NCBI RefSeq assembly: GCF_001601575.1
Contig: NZ_LOHZ01000022.1
Coordinates: 124,001 to 188,000 of the forward strand
Direction: 5' to 3'
DNA: 64,000 nt
From: Thermovenabulum gondwanense
Lineage (GTDB): Bacteria > Bacillota > Thermosediminibacteria > Thermosediminibacterales > Thermosediminibacteraceae
The stretch's first letter is position 1; the number at the start of each line of letters is the position of its first letter. The notes below the pieces were generated by a model. That model worked only from the letters and a program-made list of their open reading frames with translations, did not search any database and was not told the DNA's origin. This document shows, one piece after another, positions 10,139 to 21,912 of the stretch. The position numbers and the translations under genes were made by a program.

Positions 10139-11674
10139 ATGCTTACAATGACCCAAATTAATGATATCAGACATTCGTTCTTTTTTAAAGGAGAAAATAT
10201 CAGTGAGATAGCTCGTGAGTTCAAAAAAGATCGAAAAACAGTGCGTAAATACATCTATCAAGAGGACTGGAATATGAAACTTAAAGCTAAGGAAATCGAA
10301 AATGCATTTCCAAAACTCAACCCTTTCAAAGCTGATATAGACCAATGGCTTGAAGAAGATAAAAAAGCTCGAAAAAAGCAGCGTCATACCGCTAAGAGAA
10401 TTTATGATAGGCTTTGCGAAAAATACAAAGATAATTTTAACTGTTCTTATCGCACAGTTGCAGCTTATGTAGCATCGAAAAAGAAAGAGATTTATCAGGA
10501 TAATTCTTGCTGTCTGCCGTTAGAGCACATTCCAGGTGAAGCACAGGTTGATTTCGGTGAAGCTGACTTTTACGAAAATGGAATACTTTATCACGGTTTT
10601 TATCTTAATGTATCTTTCCCTTATAGTAATGCTGGATTTACCCAACTTTTCAAGGGTGAAAACCGTGAATGCCTATTTCAAGGCTTAAAAAACATATTTG
10701 AATACATTGGTGGAGTCCCGCCTATACTATGGTTTGATGACCCGAGCACATTAGTGGCAGCTATCCTAAAGGATGGAGAACGCAAACTAACCGATGCTTT
10801 TCTAAGATTCAAAGAGCATTATGGCTTTGAAGCAGTATTCTGCAACCCGGCAGCCGGGCATGAAAAGGGTAATGTGGAAAACAAAGTAGGATACCATAGA
10901 CGTAACTTCTTAGTCCCAGTCCCAAAGTTTGAAAAGTTAGAGGATTTTAACCGAGAACTCCTGCAATTATGCGAACAAGATATGTATCGTGAGCACTACC
11001 GGAAGGACGGGACTCACGCAGAGATTTTCAATGAAGATAAAAAAGCTTTGCTTAAACTTCCTGATATTCCTTATGAGGTTGCCGATTACATAACTGTTAA
11101 AACCAATGCATATGCAAAATTCAGCTTAAATGGAGGGAAACATATATATTCTACCGCACCAAAATACGCCAATAGCCGAATACTTGTAAAAATAACGGCT
11201 AATGAGGTAATACCGCTGGATGAAAGTCACAGGGAAATCGTTCGTCACCGCAGGCTTTACGGGGATTCCAAACAGGAAAGCATGGACTGGCTGCCTTATC
11301 TCACTCAACTATCCCGCTGTCCTGGAGCCCTAAAATATTCAGGAATTTACAACATGCTGCCTGATCCTCTCAGAGAATACCTTGAAGGATGTAGTAAAAG
11401 TGAACGCGGTAAAGCACTTAAGATTCTTGCTTCTCTTTGTATAGAAAGCAGTTTTGAAAAGGCTTTAAGCGCTGTAACCCAGGCAATACTTTATGGGGTA
11501 AAGGATTTAGACAGTTTAATAGCCATCCATAGCAGGATAACTGGTATAACCCCTCAATTAGAACTGGTAAGACTTCCTGAAGAAATTCCAGAATTAAAGG
11601 CATTTAGTTTTAATGCTGAGGAATACGATAAAGCCTTTTTGAAAGGCGGTGCTAATATATATGCTAAGGGATGA
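10139..11674 (+). CDS. istA: IS21 transposase IstA
   Basis: A 511-residue DDE transposase. It has an N-terminal helix-turn-helix (ISEIAREFKKDRKTVRKYI), a DDE core with Asp in AQVDFGEADF (about residue 138), Asp in WFDDPS (about 200) and Glu in GNVENKVGYHRR (about 247), and a C-terminal beta/targeting region. AGGGAGGATTGG lies ahead of the ATG at 10139. The length is usual for IstA. It overlaps the start of istB, the normal arrangement in this family. IstA cuts and joins the element ends with help from IstB. Confidence 0.95.
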   Translation: MLTMTQINDIRHSFFFKGENISEIAREFKKDRKTVRKYIYQEDWNMKLKAKEIENAFPKLNPFKADIDQWLEEDKKARKKQRHTAKRIYDRLCEKYKDNFNCSYRTVAAYVASKKKEIYQDNSCCLPLEHIPGEAQVDFGEADFYENGILYHGFYLNVSFPYSNAGFTQLFKGENRECLFQGLKNIFEYIGGVPPILWFDDPSTLVAAILKDGERKLTDAFLRFKEHYGFEAVFCNPAAGHEKGNVENKVGYHRRNFLVPVPKFEKLEDFNRELLQLCEQDMYREHYRKDGTHAEIFNEDKKALLKLPDIPYEVADYITVKTNAYAKFSLNGGKHIYSTAPKYANSRILVKITANEVIPLDESHREIVRHRRLYGDSKQESMDWLPYLTQLSRCPGALKYSGIYNMLPDPLREYLEGCSKSERGKALKILASLCIESSFEKALSAVTQAILYGVKDLDSLIAIHSRITGITPQLELVRLPEEIPELKAFSFNAEEYDKAFLKGGANIYAKG

Positions 11675-12392
11675 AATTGCAGATTGCTGTAAAGCATTAA
11701 AACTAAGTCAAAATTTTGCAGAAAACTTCGATAAGATAGAAGCTAAAAGTCACGGCGAATACCTTTTAAAACTTCTTAAGTTAGAGATTGAACACAGAGA
11801 AACAAGAAAAAGAGAAAGGCTTCTTAAAAAAGCCGGATTTTACACAATAAAAACCTTTGCCGATTACATATTTGACGAAATAAAGTTACCCACAGGGCTA
11901 ACTCAAAAGGATTTGAAAGAATGTAAATTTATAGAAGAAAAACGGAACCTAATTCTTTACGGCAATGTAGGAACGGGGAAAACCCATCTTGCTACAGCAA
12001 TTGGAGTAGAAGCCTGCAAAAAAGGATTAAACGTTAAATTTTTCCGTACTGCAGCGTTAGTAAATAGGCTTGGGGAAGCCAGGAAAAGAGGTGAACTTTC
12101 CGGATTACTGAAACAGTTTTCAAAATTGGATCTTTTAATCTGTGACGAATGGGGTTATGTTCCATTGGAACGTGAAGGGGCTCAGCTTTTATTTCAGGTA
12201 ATTTCAGATTGCTACGAACGCAGGAGTGTAGTTATTACTACAAATCTTGAATTCAGTCGTTGGGCATCAATATTTTATGATGAACAGATGACAACCGCTA
12301 TGATAGACCGGCTAATACACCACAGCTACTTGTTAATATTTGATGGTCAAAGCTACAGGATGAGGCAATCACTCATGAGGCAATTAAGTTAA
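11661..12392 (+). CDS. istB: IS21 helper ATPase IstB
   Basis: A DnaC-like AAA+ ATPase of about 243 residues that assists IstA in target selection. Walker A reads GNVGTGKTHLA and Walker B LLICDEWG. The ATG at 11661 overlaps the end of istA and has AAGGCGGTG upstream; a GTG at 11649 is an alternative start. The stop is followed directly by the IS right end. The last codons and the right end recur as a remnant after cas3. Confidence 0.95.
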   Translation: MLRDEIADCCKALKLSQNFAENFDKIEAKSHGEYLLKLLKLEIEHRETRKRERLLKKAGFYTIKTFADYIFDEIKLPTGLTQKDLKECKFIEEKRNLILYGNVGTGKTHLATAIGVEACKKGLNVKFFRTAALVNRLGEARKRGELSGLLKQFSKLDLLICDEWGYVPLEREGAQLLFQVISDCYERRSVVITTNLEFSRWASIFYDEQMTTAMIDRLIHHSYLLIFDGQSYRMRQSLMRQLS

Positions 12393-14029
12393 CATAAAAA
12401 TTCCCCACTGGTGCCTGGGGAAAAATCTTTGCAATATTGGGGAATTTACTCTTGCAAAAAACACTTTGGAACTTGAAAGTTTTCTCTTAACTATGTGGGA
12501 TTTAAACTTTGAAAATTGAAAAGGAAGATATTCCAGCATATTTTTGTTTTCTCTTAACTATGTGGGATTTAAACGATGGTGAATATGAACTTACAGTGGT
12601 TGATTCAGATGTTTTCTCTTAACTATGTGGGATTTAAACCAATTGCTTTTGAAAACCTGTTCTTTGACTTATTCGTTTTCTCTTAACTATGTGGGATTTA
12701 AACGTGCAGGAAGGTTAAAAAATAAAAAAATTTTAAAGGAGTTTTCTCTTAACTATGTGGGATTTAAACTTTATTGTAGATTTTCCCCTGCCTACACTTT
12801 TTTTCGTTTTCTCTTAACTATGTGGGATTTAAACTAAAAAGACTTTCGGGCTGTAATTAGGGTTTACTTAGGTTTTCTCTTAACTATGTGGGATTTAAAC
12901 GTGGAGATACTATCCGGCAAGTGGGACAATATTTATCGTTTTCTCTTAACTATGTGGGATTTAAACGAGGGTGAAAAGATTGTGCTTGAAGGAGAAGAAA
13001 TACCGTTTTCTCTTAACTATGTGGGATTTAAACTAATCCTTCCGCTTCCCAACACCTCCCCAGTTAACCATTCGTTTTCTCTTAACTATGTGGGATTTAA
13101 ACGCTGGACGTAAATTGACCCGCTTTCTATGTTTACATGTTTTCTCTTAACTATGTGGGATTTAAACGGGGGGCGGTCCGAACGCAACGTAACGAGGGGC
13201 TGGAAGTTTTCTCTTAACTATGTGGGATTTAAACCTTGCTTTCATCGTATGTATCCGCAATCCCAATTTCGTGTTTTCTCTTAACTATGTGGGATTTAAA
13301 CAATTAAAAGAAAAACCCTTCCCCATTTCGTCGGGAAGTTTTCTCTTAACTATGTGGGATTTAAACCTGGTACGGGTTTAATTCTGGCGTGGGGATACTG
13401 TTAAGTTTTCTCTTAACTATGTGGGATTTAAACCGATGGAAGGAGAACCAGTAGACATCGAAACCAGCCTGCGTTTTCTCTTAACTATGTGGGATTTAAA
13501 CGCGCATCATTGAAAAAAAGATGCCTAAAGTCATAGTGTTTTCTCTTAACTATGTGGGATTTAAACGGCCGAGACATTCTGGAAGATTGCACAGGCTGCA
13601 GGGTTTTCTCTTAACTATGTGGGATTTAAACCAAGCTCTGCATATCTGGCCTCGCGCATCTTCATGTAGTTTTCTCTTAACTATGTGGGATTTAAACATT
13701 GTAACTGAAACAGAATATATGAATGCTCTAAATGCGTTTTCTCTTAACTATGTGGGATTTAAACATATTATTCAACTACAACGATTCGTGTATATCACGA
13801 GTTTTCTCTTAACTATGTGGGATTTAAACTTGCTCAATTATTAAGTAATGGTGACATTCGTATTTATGTGTTTTCTCTTAACTATGTGGGATTTAAACCA
13901 TCTATACCTAACACACGAGGTGTTTCGAAAATCAGTTTTCTCTTAACTATGTGGGATTTAAACCAAGGATACGGGCCAGCGGCGGTTTAAGAAGGCTTTT
14001 GTTTTCTCTTAACTATGTGGGATTTAAAC

Positions 14030-14155
14030 AATTCAAGCAGGAGGTTTACAATTGGCTCAAGGCTAACGGATTTGAATCCTTGGTCTATGAGACGGTCAAC
14101 CCCCAGAGGTTTTCAGCCTTTATAAAGGAGCTCTTGGAGGAAGAAGATGAACTTC
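14030..14155 (+). other. 126-nt oversized spacer with coding content
   Basis: Between intact repeats ending at 14029 and starting at 14156 lies a 126-nt insert, more than three times the normal spacer. It is open in one frame throughout and encodes FKQEVYNWLKANGFESLVYE followed by a charged segment, which looks like a fragment of a real (probably phage) protein gene. No degenerate internal repeat is visible that would make it several fused spacers. Confidence 0.8.
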
Positions 14156-14986
14156 GTTTTCTCTTAACTATGTGGGATTTAAACTGGCTGTCGTAAGATA
14201 CTTGAAACAGGAATTGTCCTCGTTTTCTCTTAACTATGTGGGATTTAAACTGAAGATTTCAAAAAAAATGCTGAACAATTTTTAGAAGTTTTCTCTTAAC
14301 TATGTGGGATTTAAACGGCTAATATGTGGGGGAATATGGAGGGGAGCTTATGGTTTTCTCTTAACTATGTGGGATTTAAACCGAATTTGATAATATTATC
14401 TACGTCTGGCTTCTTCGTGTTTTCTCTTAACTATGTGGGATTTAAACCAAAATGAAACGACGCCTGAAATACCTCCAGCGGGCTTAGTTTTCTCTTAACT
14501 ATGTGGGATTTAAACATGCGGAATTGGCGTGAGATGCCGGCTACGATGATAAGGAAAGGTTTTCTCTTAACTATGTGGGATTTAAACAGGGTTCATGTGG
14601 AGATTGAGGAGGTGTACTAAAATGTTTTCTCTTAACTATGTGGGATTTAAACATCCTGAAGTGGTGTCTCACTAATGTAAACGTAAAGAGTTTTCTCTTA
14701 ACTATGTGGGATTTAAACGATGAAAAAATTGTTTTTACTATCGTTGGTTATTTTAGTTTTCTCTTAACTATGTGGGATTTAAACATATCTCTGTTCGAGT
14801 TAGCCGAAATGGTACTAGAAGGTTTTCTCTTAACTATGTGGGATTTAAACGCAGAGAATTCTTCGTATATTCGTTTGTCGTTTAGCATAGTTTTCTCTTA
14901 ACTATGTGGGATTTAAACTTGTCAACTACGGTGAACCTGTTTGATGGGCTTGTTACAGTTTTCTCTTAACTATGTGGGATTTAAAC

Positions 14987-15071
14987 GGGCGTAACGGGTT
15001 ATTCATATGCGGGCCAAAAGGGACAGGCAAAACTCATCTTGCAGCAGCGATAGCAAACCAACTCATACATA
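14987..15071 (+). other. 85-nt oversized spacer from a DnaC/IstB-like gene
   Basis: An 85-nt insert between repeats ending at 14986 and starting at 15072. One frame encodes GRNGLFICGPKGTGKTHLAA and continues through an AIANQL segment, a P-loop of the DnaC/IstB helicase-loader type. It is not the istB in this window, because the nucleotide sequence differs. A phage replication gene is the likely source. Confidence 0.8.
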
Positions 15072-16063
15072 GTTTTCTCTTAACTATGTGGGATTTAAAC
15101 ATAAAAACCCACCAACAAACTTGTTTAATTTTTCGCTTGTTTTCTCTTAACTATGTGGGATTTAAACGGCTTCATTTACATTCAGGGCTTTGGCTATCAA
15201 ATAGTTTTCTCTTAACTATGTGGGATTTAAACTTCTTACTATTCTATCATATTGGCCTATGATCTAAATGTTTTCTCTTAACTATGTGGGATTTAAACGC
15301 AAGCAAAATAATGCCATCCTTCTGATAAGGTATCAGAGTTTTCTCTTAACTATGTGGGATTTAAACGAAGAAAAAGAAGAAAAACGGGTGACAATTAGAA
15401 TACGTTTTCTCTTAACTATGTGGGATTTAAACTGAAGAAGAACGGCACTCCCGCTTCCTGGCACTGGTGTTTTCTCTTAACTATGTGGGATTTAAACAAG
15501 GATAAAAAATATCCGTTTTACGATGGGGTGAATGTTTTCTCTTAACTATGTGGGATTTAAACGTTTTATTTAATTCAAGATGTGTTTTGTGATAACAACA
15601 GTTTTCTCTTAACTATGTGGGATTTAAACGCTGTTGTGCAATTTGCTTCTGTTCCTCTTCGTATTCCCGGTTTTCTCTTAACTATGTGGGATTTAAACAA
15701 GGATTAGCAGGGAAAGTGTAGCGAATTAAGCCATGTTTTCTCTTAACTATGTGGGATTTAAACCGCTAAAACTGTTATGAAATACAAAATTGGTCAAAAG
15801 TTTTCTCTTAACTATGTGGGATTTAAACCATCACAACAAGCCATTCCTCCCTGTTTCTTCTCCAGTTTTCTCTTAACTATGTGGGATTTAAACTGATATG
15901 TCGGTGCGGGACTTTGTTTAGAAAATACGAAGTTTTCTCTTAACTATGTGGGATTTAAACGGAATGGATCGGTATTCGTTGGTGAGTTCAATTATGGTTT
16001 TCTCTTAACTATGTGGGATTTAAACTTCTAGAGGCGTATACAGGGTTAAGCAGACGAGAAATA

Positions 16064-17026
16064 GTTTTCTCTTAACTATGTGGGATTTAAAGAATTTAAG
16101 CTTTCAAGAAGATTTTTTGCGAAAAGCAGTTTTCTCTTAACTATGTGGGATTTAAAGCAGGAAGTCTACCGCTCGAACGAGCCGGTCTCAATCGGGTTTT
16201 CTCTTAACTATGTGGGATTTAAAGTGTTAATATCCAAACCAAAGAAATCATAAAATTTTTTATGTTTTCTCTTAACTATGTGGGATTTAAAGTATAAGCC
16301 GAAAAAGCCTTGTGCTTATCCGATGTACAATAAGTTTTCTCTTAACTATGTGAGATTTAAAGTCAGAAGTAGCAAGACAGACTAAGAATGCACTAAGACA
16401 AGTTTTCTCTTAACTATGTGGGATTTAAAGCTGGTGGTAGCTGTGGTCCCGGACGCAGAAGTTAAAGTTTTCTCTTAACTATGTGGGATTTAAAGGCTGT
16501 CGTGCAAGGCTGTTTTCCATCACATAACAATATACGTTTTCTCTTAACTATGTGGGATTTAAAGTTTCTATTTGTTTTTCTGTTTCTCTTAAACGTTGTG
16601 CAAGTTTTCTCTTAACTATGTGGGATTTAAAGCGCAGGGACGTAGAAGTAGAATGGCGAGGAAACCCTGCGTTTTCTCTTAACTATGTGGGATTTAAAGT
16701 CTTGACCGCCTCGATAGCGGCTTCGGCCCAGTGGCCTGGTTTTCTCTTAACTATGTGGGATTTAAAGTCAGCAGCAGTCCCTATTTTCAAGCTTCTAAAT
16801 TCGTTTTCTCTTAACTATGTGGGATTTAAAGTTCTCCCGGTAATCATCGAAGTTTTGCGCATAGTCTGTTTTCTCTTAACTATGTGGGATTTAAAGCTGT
16901 AAAGAAGGCAATCCCATATTGGGCAATGTCTGCGTTTTCTCTTAACTATGTGGGATTTAAAGACGCATGGCGTGATCCAGACAAAGATCCGGAAACAGTT
17001 TTCTCTTAACTATGTGGGATTTAAAG
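16064..17026 (+). repeat. Block of 15 AAAG-ending CRISPR repeats
   Basis: Fifteen consecutive repeats carry G instead of C at the last position and are flanked on both sides by AAAC repeats. The last repeat base becomes the final base of the crRNA 5' handle. A central block with AAAC on both sides is not the simple outcome of one mutation in the leader-proximal repeat. Confidence 0.95.
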
Positions 17027-17682
17027 CGGTGTTTTGGAGAAGGAATCGGGAAGGATGGCTTGGTTTTCTCTTAACTATGTGGGATTTAAACCTGGTGGAC
17101 TGCACCAGAATGGGCACGCTCCAGTTGCGTTTTCTCTTAACTATGTGGGATTTAAACTTAATCTCAAACTGCATTTTGAGTAAGCTCCCTTGCTTGTTTT
17201 CTCTTAACTATGTGGGATTTAAACGCGAATTTGAGGAAATTGAGCGGGTGCAGGACTACGAAAAGTTTTCTCTTAACTATGTGGGATTTAAACCTTGAGG
17301 TGAACGAAGTTAAAGACATACTCAAAGATGTTTTCTCTTAACTATGTGGGATTTAAACGAACTCAAAAGAGAAGGAGTTTTTGATAGTGTAGAAAAGAGT
17401 TTTCTCTTAACTATTTGGGATTTAAACCCAAAAACGCAGGAAGTCAAGCTATTTTTCTCATAATGTTTTCTCTTAACTATGTGGGATTTAAACCGGCACG
17501 GCGGAATACTTCTTCAAACTTCGATATATCGCGTTTTCTCTTAACTATGTGGGATTTAAACGGAGTAAGAGGGACATATTTCTCTTTCTTATTTTTAGGT
17601 TTTCTCTTAACTATGTGGGATTAAAACGAAGGTTTGGGAAGAGCTTATTCGAGAGAAACAAGAGAAGTTTTCTCTTAACTAT

Positions 17683-18330
17683 GTGGGCTTATATACATAT
17701 AGAGATGGAGATGGAATAAAGAACAATAAGAGAAGCAAAAATTTCTGTTTTTCGGTGTTTCTGAGAAATTATAAACTGGTGGGAGACTTTTTTGAGTCTG
17801 CTAATGAGGAAGAACCATTAAAACTTTTTTTTAACGTAAGCTATCCTGATGCAGAATTTGTATTAAGAATTTACAATGGACTTTTAAATATACCCAATTT
17901 TAAATATAAAGATTTTAAATTGAAAAGGGGCTCAGTTAGGTTAATAAGAGAGAAATCCATAACAAATAATGAGGTGGTTTTTAAGACATTATCTCCCTTA
18001 TATATAAGGGGTAAGGATGGAAAGCCTCTAACGCCCATTAATGAAAATTTTGAAATAGAATTAAATTATATAATGAACACGGTTTTAATGAATTACAGAG
18101 GTTATGGCCTAAAAAGGGATCTTTGCTTTACACCTCTTGATCTTCGAAAACAAATTATAAAAGAAAAAATAGAATCATTTATAAAAAAGACAGGAAAAGA
18201 ATATATGACATTAACGGTTTATAAAGGAGCTTTCAAATTATTCGGAGACCCCGAGGATTTAAGAGATATCTATTTTTTAGGGATAGGCTTTAGACGAAGT
18301 GAGGGGTTCGGAATGGTGGAGGTGGTATAG
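17683..18330 (+). CDS. cas6: Cas6 crRNA endoribonuclease, 5'-truncated by the array
   Basis: A 215-residue Cas6-like RAMP protein. The middle (EVVFKTLSPLYIRGKDG) and the glycine-rich end (FLGIGFRRSEGFGMVEV) are typical of Cas6, which cuts the CRISPR repeat to make crRNAs. The expected N-terminal 30-40 residues, with the first ferredoxin-fold strand and the region that holds the catalytic histidine in studied Cas6 proteins, are missing. The only start here is a GTG inside the last, truncated CRISPR repeat, and no ribosome binding site precedes it. The array has apparently recombined into the gene. The frame stays open upstream to 17611 through the last spacer but has no good start. It is probably non-functional or needs an unusual start. 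The stop is 2 nt before cas8. Confidence 0.85.
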   Translation: MGLYTYRDGDGIKNNKRSKNFCFSVFLRNYKLVGDFFESANEEEPLKLFFNVSYPDAEFVLRIYNGLLNIPNFKYKDFKLKRGSVRLIREKSITNNEVVFKTLSPLYIRGKDGKPLTPINENFEIELNYIMNTVLMNYRGYGLKRDLCFTPLDLRKQIIKEKIESFIKKTGKEYMTLTVYKGAFKLFGDPEDLRDIYFLGIGFRRSEGFGMVEVV

Positions 18331-18332
18331 GG

Positions 18333-19437
18333 ATGGAAAAGGATGATGTGATTACTTTATATCCTGGAAACTGGCTATATAATGCGGGGGTGATTGGGCT
18401 ATTGAGATCTGTGGAGGAGGTTGAAAAATTACCTCTCGATTGTTGTTTTAATTTTTATGATGATGGATCTCTAAGTGTTAAAAAGATTATCTTTAATGAA
18501 TTGGATGTTGAGAGAAGATATTTTTCAGAAGAAGAGAAAATATCTTCAATTGTAGGAAAATCCAATTTGTATAGGAATTACTTGCAGCCTTCATGGATAA
18601 GTAGTTTTCCTTATTTTGTAAAAAATCTTTCAAAAATTAAAGAAAATGATGTATCATTTTACTGTAATCTTTGTTATAGAAGATTTGCTTTACCTAACTC
18701 AGAAGTTGAGGATTTAAAAAGCAGGGGTTTAAAGAAATTTTTAGAAAGTATTAAAAAATTTGATATACGTCATAATGCAATTTTAGGTCCATCCTTAGGA
18801 GAATTTCCCAACAGTTTTTGGAATAACAATCAAAGTCTTTACATTTGTCCTCTCTGTGCTTTTCTAATTATTCATCATCATCTTGCTTTAACTCGGCTTC
18901 GTAATGGTTCGGAAATCTTTATAAACACTCCATCTTTCGAAATAATGTGGCACTTAAACAAATATGCAAGACAAATTTTTGAAAAAGAGAATGTCGCAAC
19001 CACCAAAGAGCTTCTTGGCATGTCACTTATTGAAATGGTTTTAAAACTTAATATTCAACTTGGGAAATGGACCATAATGAATATTGAAGTTGTCAGTAAA
19101 TATAAGATTGATAATAAAGATAGAATAGATTTCTTTTCTTTACCGTATGAAATTGTATATCTTCTTTCTGATCGAGAGATTGCAAGCTTATTAAATGACA
19201 TTGGAGAATTTAATGTTTTGAACATGGTTTTAAACAGTAATTTTAAAGGAATTTTAGAATTTGCTGAAAGAATTTTTAGAATTGCGTTAAAATCTGAAAG
19301 AGAAAAACAGGAAAATAAGTTTATAAATGATAATGTTAAACTTGAAAGGAACAAAGGAAACAACTTGATTGCCTTTTCCCAGAAATTGTTCAAACTTTAT
19401 ACGTTGATTGAGGAAAAAGTAATAAGGAGGTTTTTGT

Positions 19438-19445
<8 letters not shown>
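18333..19445 (+). CDS. cas8b1: Cst1/Cas8b1 large subunit of the type I-B Cascade
   Basis: A 370-residue protein with two CXXC pairs, FYCNLCYRRF and YICPLCAF, the hallmark of the Cst1 (CXXC_CXXC) family of type I-B (Tneap) systems. The N-terminus WLYNAGVIGLLRSVEE is also typical. In Cascade the large subunit recognises the PAM and helps recruit Cas3. AGGTGG precedes the ATG. The protein seems short for a complete Cas8b and ends where a separate small gene begins with an 8-nt overlap in another frame, so the C-terminal part is probably encoded separately. Confidence 0.85.
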
Positions 19446-21097
<1,652 letters not shown>

Positions 21098-21098
21098 A

Positions 21099-21911
21099 AT
21101 GGATACAAAAACTATCGGGGGACTAAAAATTAAAATATATCAACCTCAATCTCATTATAGAATGCCCTTCACCTATCAAAGAAGACATACTTATCCTCTT
21201 CCTCCATATTCCACAGTTCTTGGCTTGATAGCAAATATCCTTGGAATAAGAAACTTACCAGATCAAGAAGAACCATGCATCAAGGAAAACTGTAATTGCT
21301 CTTATCATAAACTTAAACAAATTAAAATGTCTATTTGCGGGAAATTTCAGGCTAAAAGCACTGAATACATATGGCTTCGTAATCTAAGTAAAAATGCACA
21401 TATAGGGAGATTTGGTTCTATAGAAAATAGATTTGTTGCAGGACATATTGAACATATTGGAGGGCAATCTCTTTGTCTTATTGATATTTTGAATGATGTT
21501 CAAATTTTAATTTATCTGTATCACCATGACTATACCTTTTTAGATGAAATCAAACAAAAATTTGAAAATCCAGCTAATAGATATTCTCCCTTACATCTTG
21601 GAAGAGCTGAAGATTGGATCGTAATAAAAGAATTAGAAGATATTGAGCTTGAAGTTCATGAGACAAACGGAAATTATGGTTATTTCTTCTGGATTCCTGA
21701 AAGGATTTTTAATATAGGATGTAAATTTGAATTTGACAAAATAAATGGGCTAATTTATAACCTCACCACATTTTACAAGATAAAGGATGGGGTAAGAAAT
21801 TTTGATTATATAAAAACAAAGCTTAATGATGGAAACTTAGGGGATATTTCCACTTATTTTGATACAAAAGAAAAAATACCTATATTCTTTGCAGATCTAA
21901 AGGAGGGTTAA
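21099..21911 (+). CDS. cas5: Cas5t subunit (crRNA 5' handle binding)
   Basis: A 270-residue Cas5 of the Tneap type. It caps the crRNA 5' handle in Cascade. The family N-terminus is clear (FTYQRRHTYPLPPYSTVLGL). A Cys-rich insert, CIKENCNCSYHK, lies near residue 65. The ATG at 21099 follows GGAAAGGGAAG. The end abuts cas3 with a ribosome binding site AAAGGAGGG inside its last codons. Confidence 0.9.
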   Translation: MDTKTIGGLKIKIYQPQSHYRMPFTYQRRHTYPLPPYSTVLGLIANILGIRNLPDQEEPCIKENCNCSYHKLKQIKMSICGKFQAKSTEYIWLRNLSKNAHIGRFGSIENRFVAGHIEHIGGQSLCLIDILNDVQILIYLYHHDYTFLDEIKQKFENPANRYSPLHLGRAEDWIVIKELEDIELEVHETNGNYGYFFWIPERIFNIGCKFEFDKINGLIYNLTTFYKIKDGVRNFDYIKTKLNDGNLGDISTYFDTKEKIPIFFADLKEG

Positions 21912-21912
21912 A

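Larger units (their letters stand above)
9986..12463 (+). mobile_element. Complete IS21-family element inside a spacer
   Basis: A 2478-bp element bounded by TGTTTATTGCA on the left and the complement of TGTTTTTTGCA on the right, flanked by an 8-bp target duplication CTTTGGAA (9978-9985 and 12464-12471). Removing the element and one duplicate restores a normal 37-nt spacer (9956-9985 plus 12472-12478). It encodes IstA and IstB. Repeated CCCCACT/CCCCA motifs and TTGCAA boxes near both ends are probable transposase sites. Both genes look intact, so the element may be active and recent. Confidence 0.95.
12479..17687 (+). CRISPR. CRISPR array, distal half with trailer
   Basis: About 76 full repeats plus one truncated copy. 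The repeat ends AAAC up to 16025, AAAG from 16064 to 17026, and AAAC again to the end. Decay accumulates at the right edge: ACTATTTGGG at 17413-17422, GGGATTAAAAC ending at 17627, and a last repeat that stops after 21 nt (17667-17687). One AAAG-block repeat reads TGTGAGATTT at 16349-16358. Spacers are 35-40 nt apart from two long ones. The decay marks this as the leader-distal end, and it joins cas6 without a gap. Confidence 0.97.

Noticed and set aside
11661-12392. The array spacer at 14987 might target the istB of this IS21.
   Set aside because: Both encode a similar P-loop, but the nucleotide sequences differ at many positions, so it is not a self-match.
14987-15071. P-loop ATPase fragment as a possible broken gene.
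   Set aside because: It lies wholly between two repeats and is best read as a long spacer from a DnaC-like gene.
977-17624. Many 60-116-residue open frames with recurring FLTMWDLN or LNYVGFK peptides, which look like repeat proteins.
   Set aside because: They are translations of the CRISPR repeat with spacers; they have no ribosome binding sites and their period is exactly one repeat-spacer unit.
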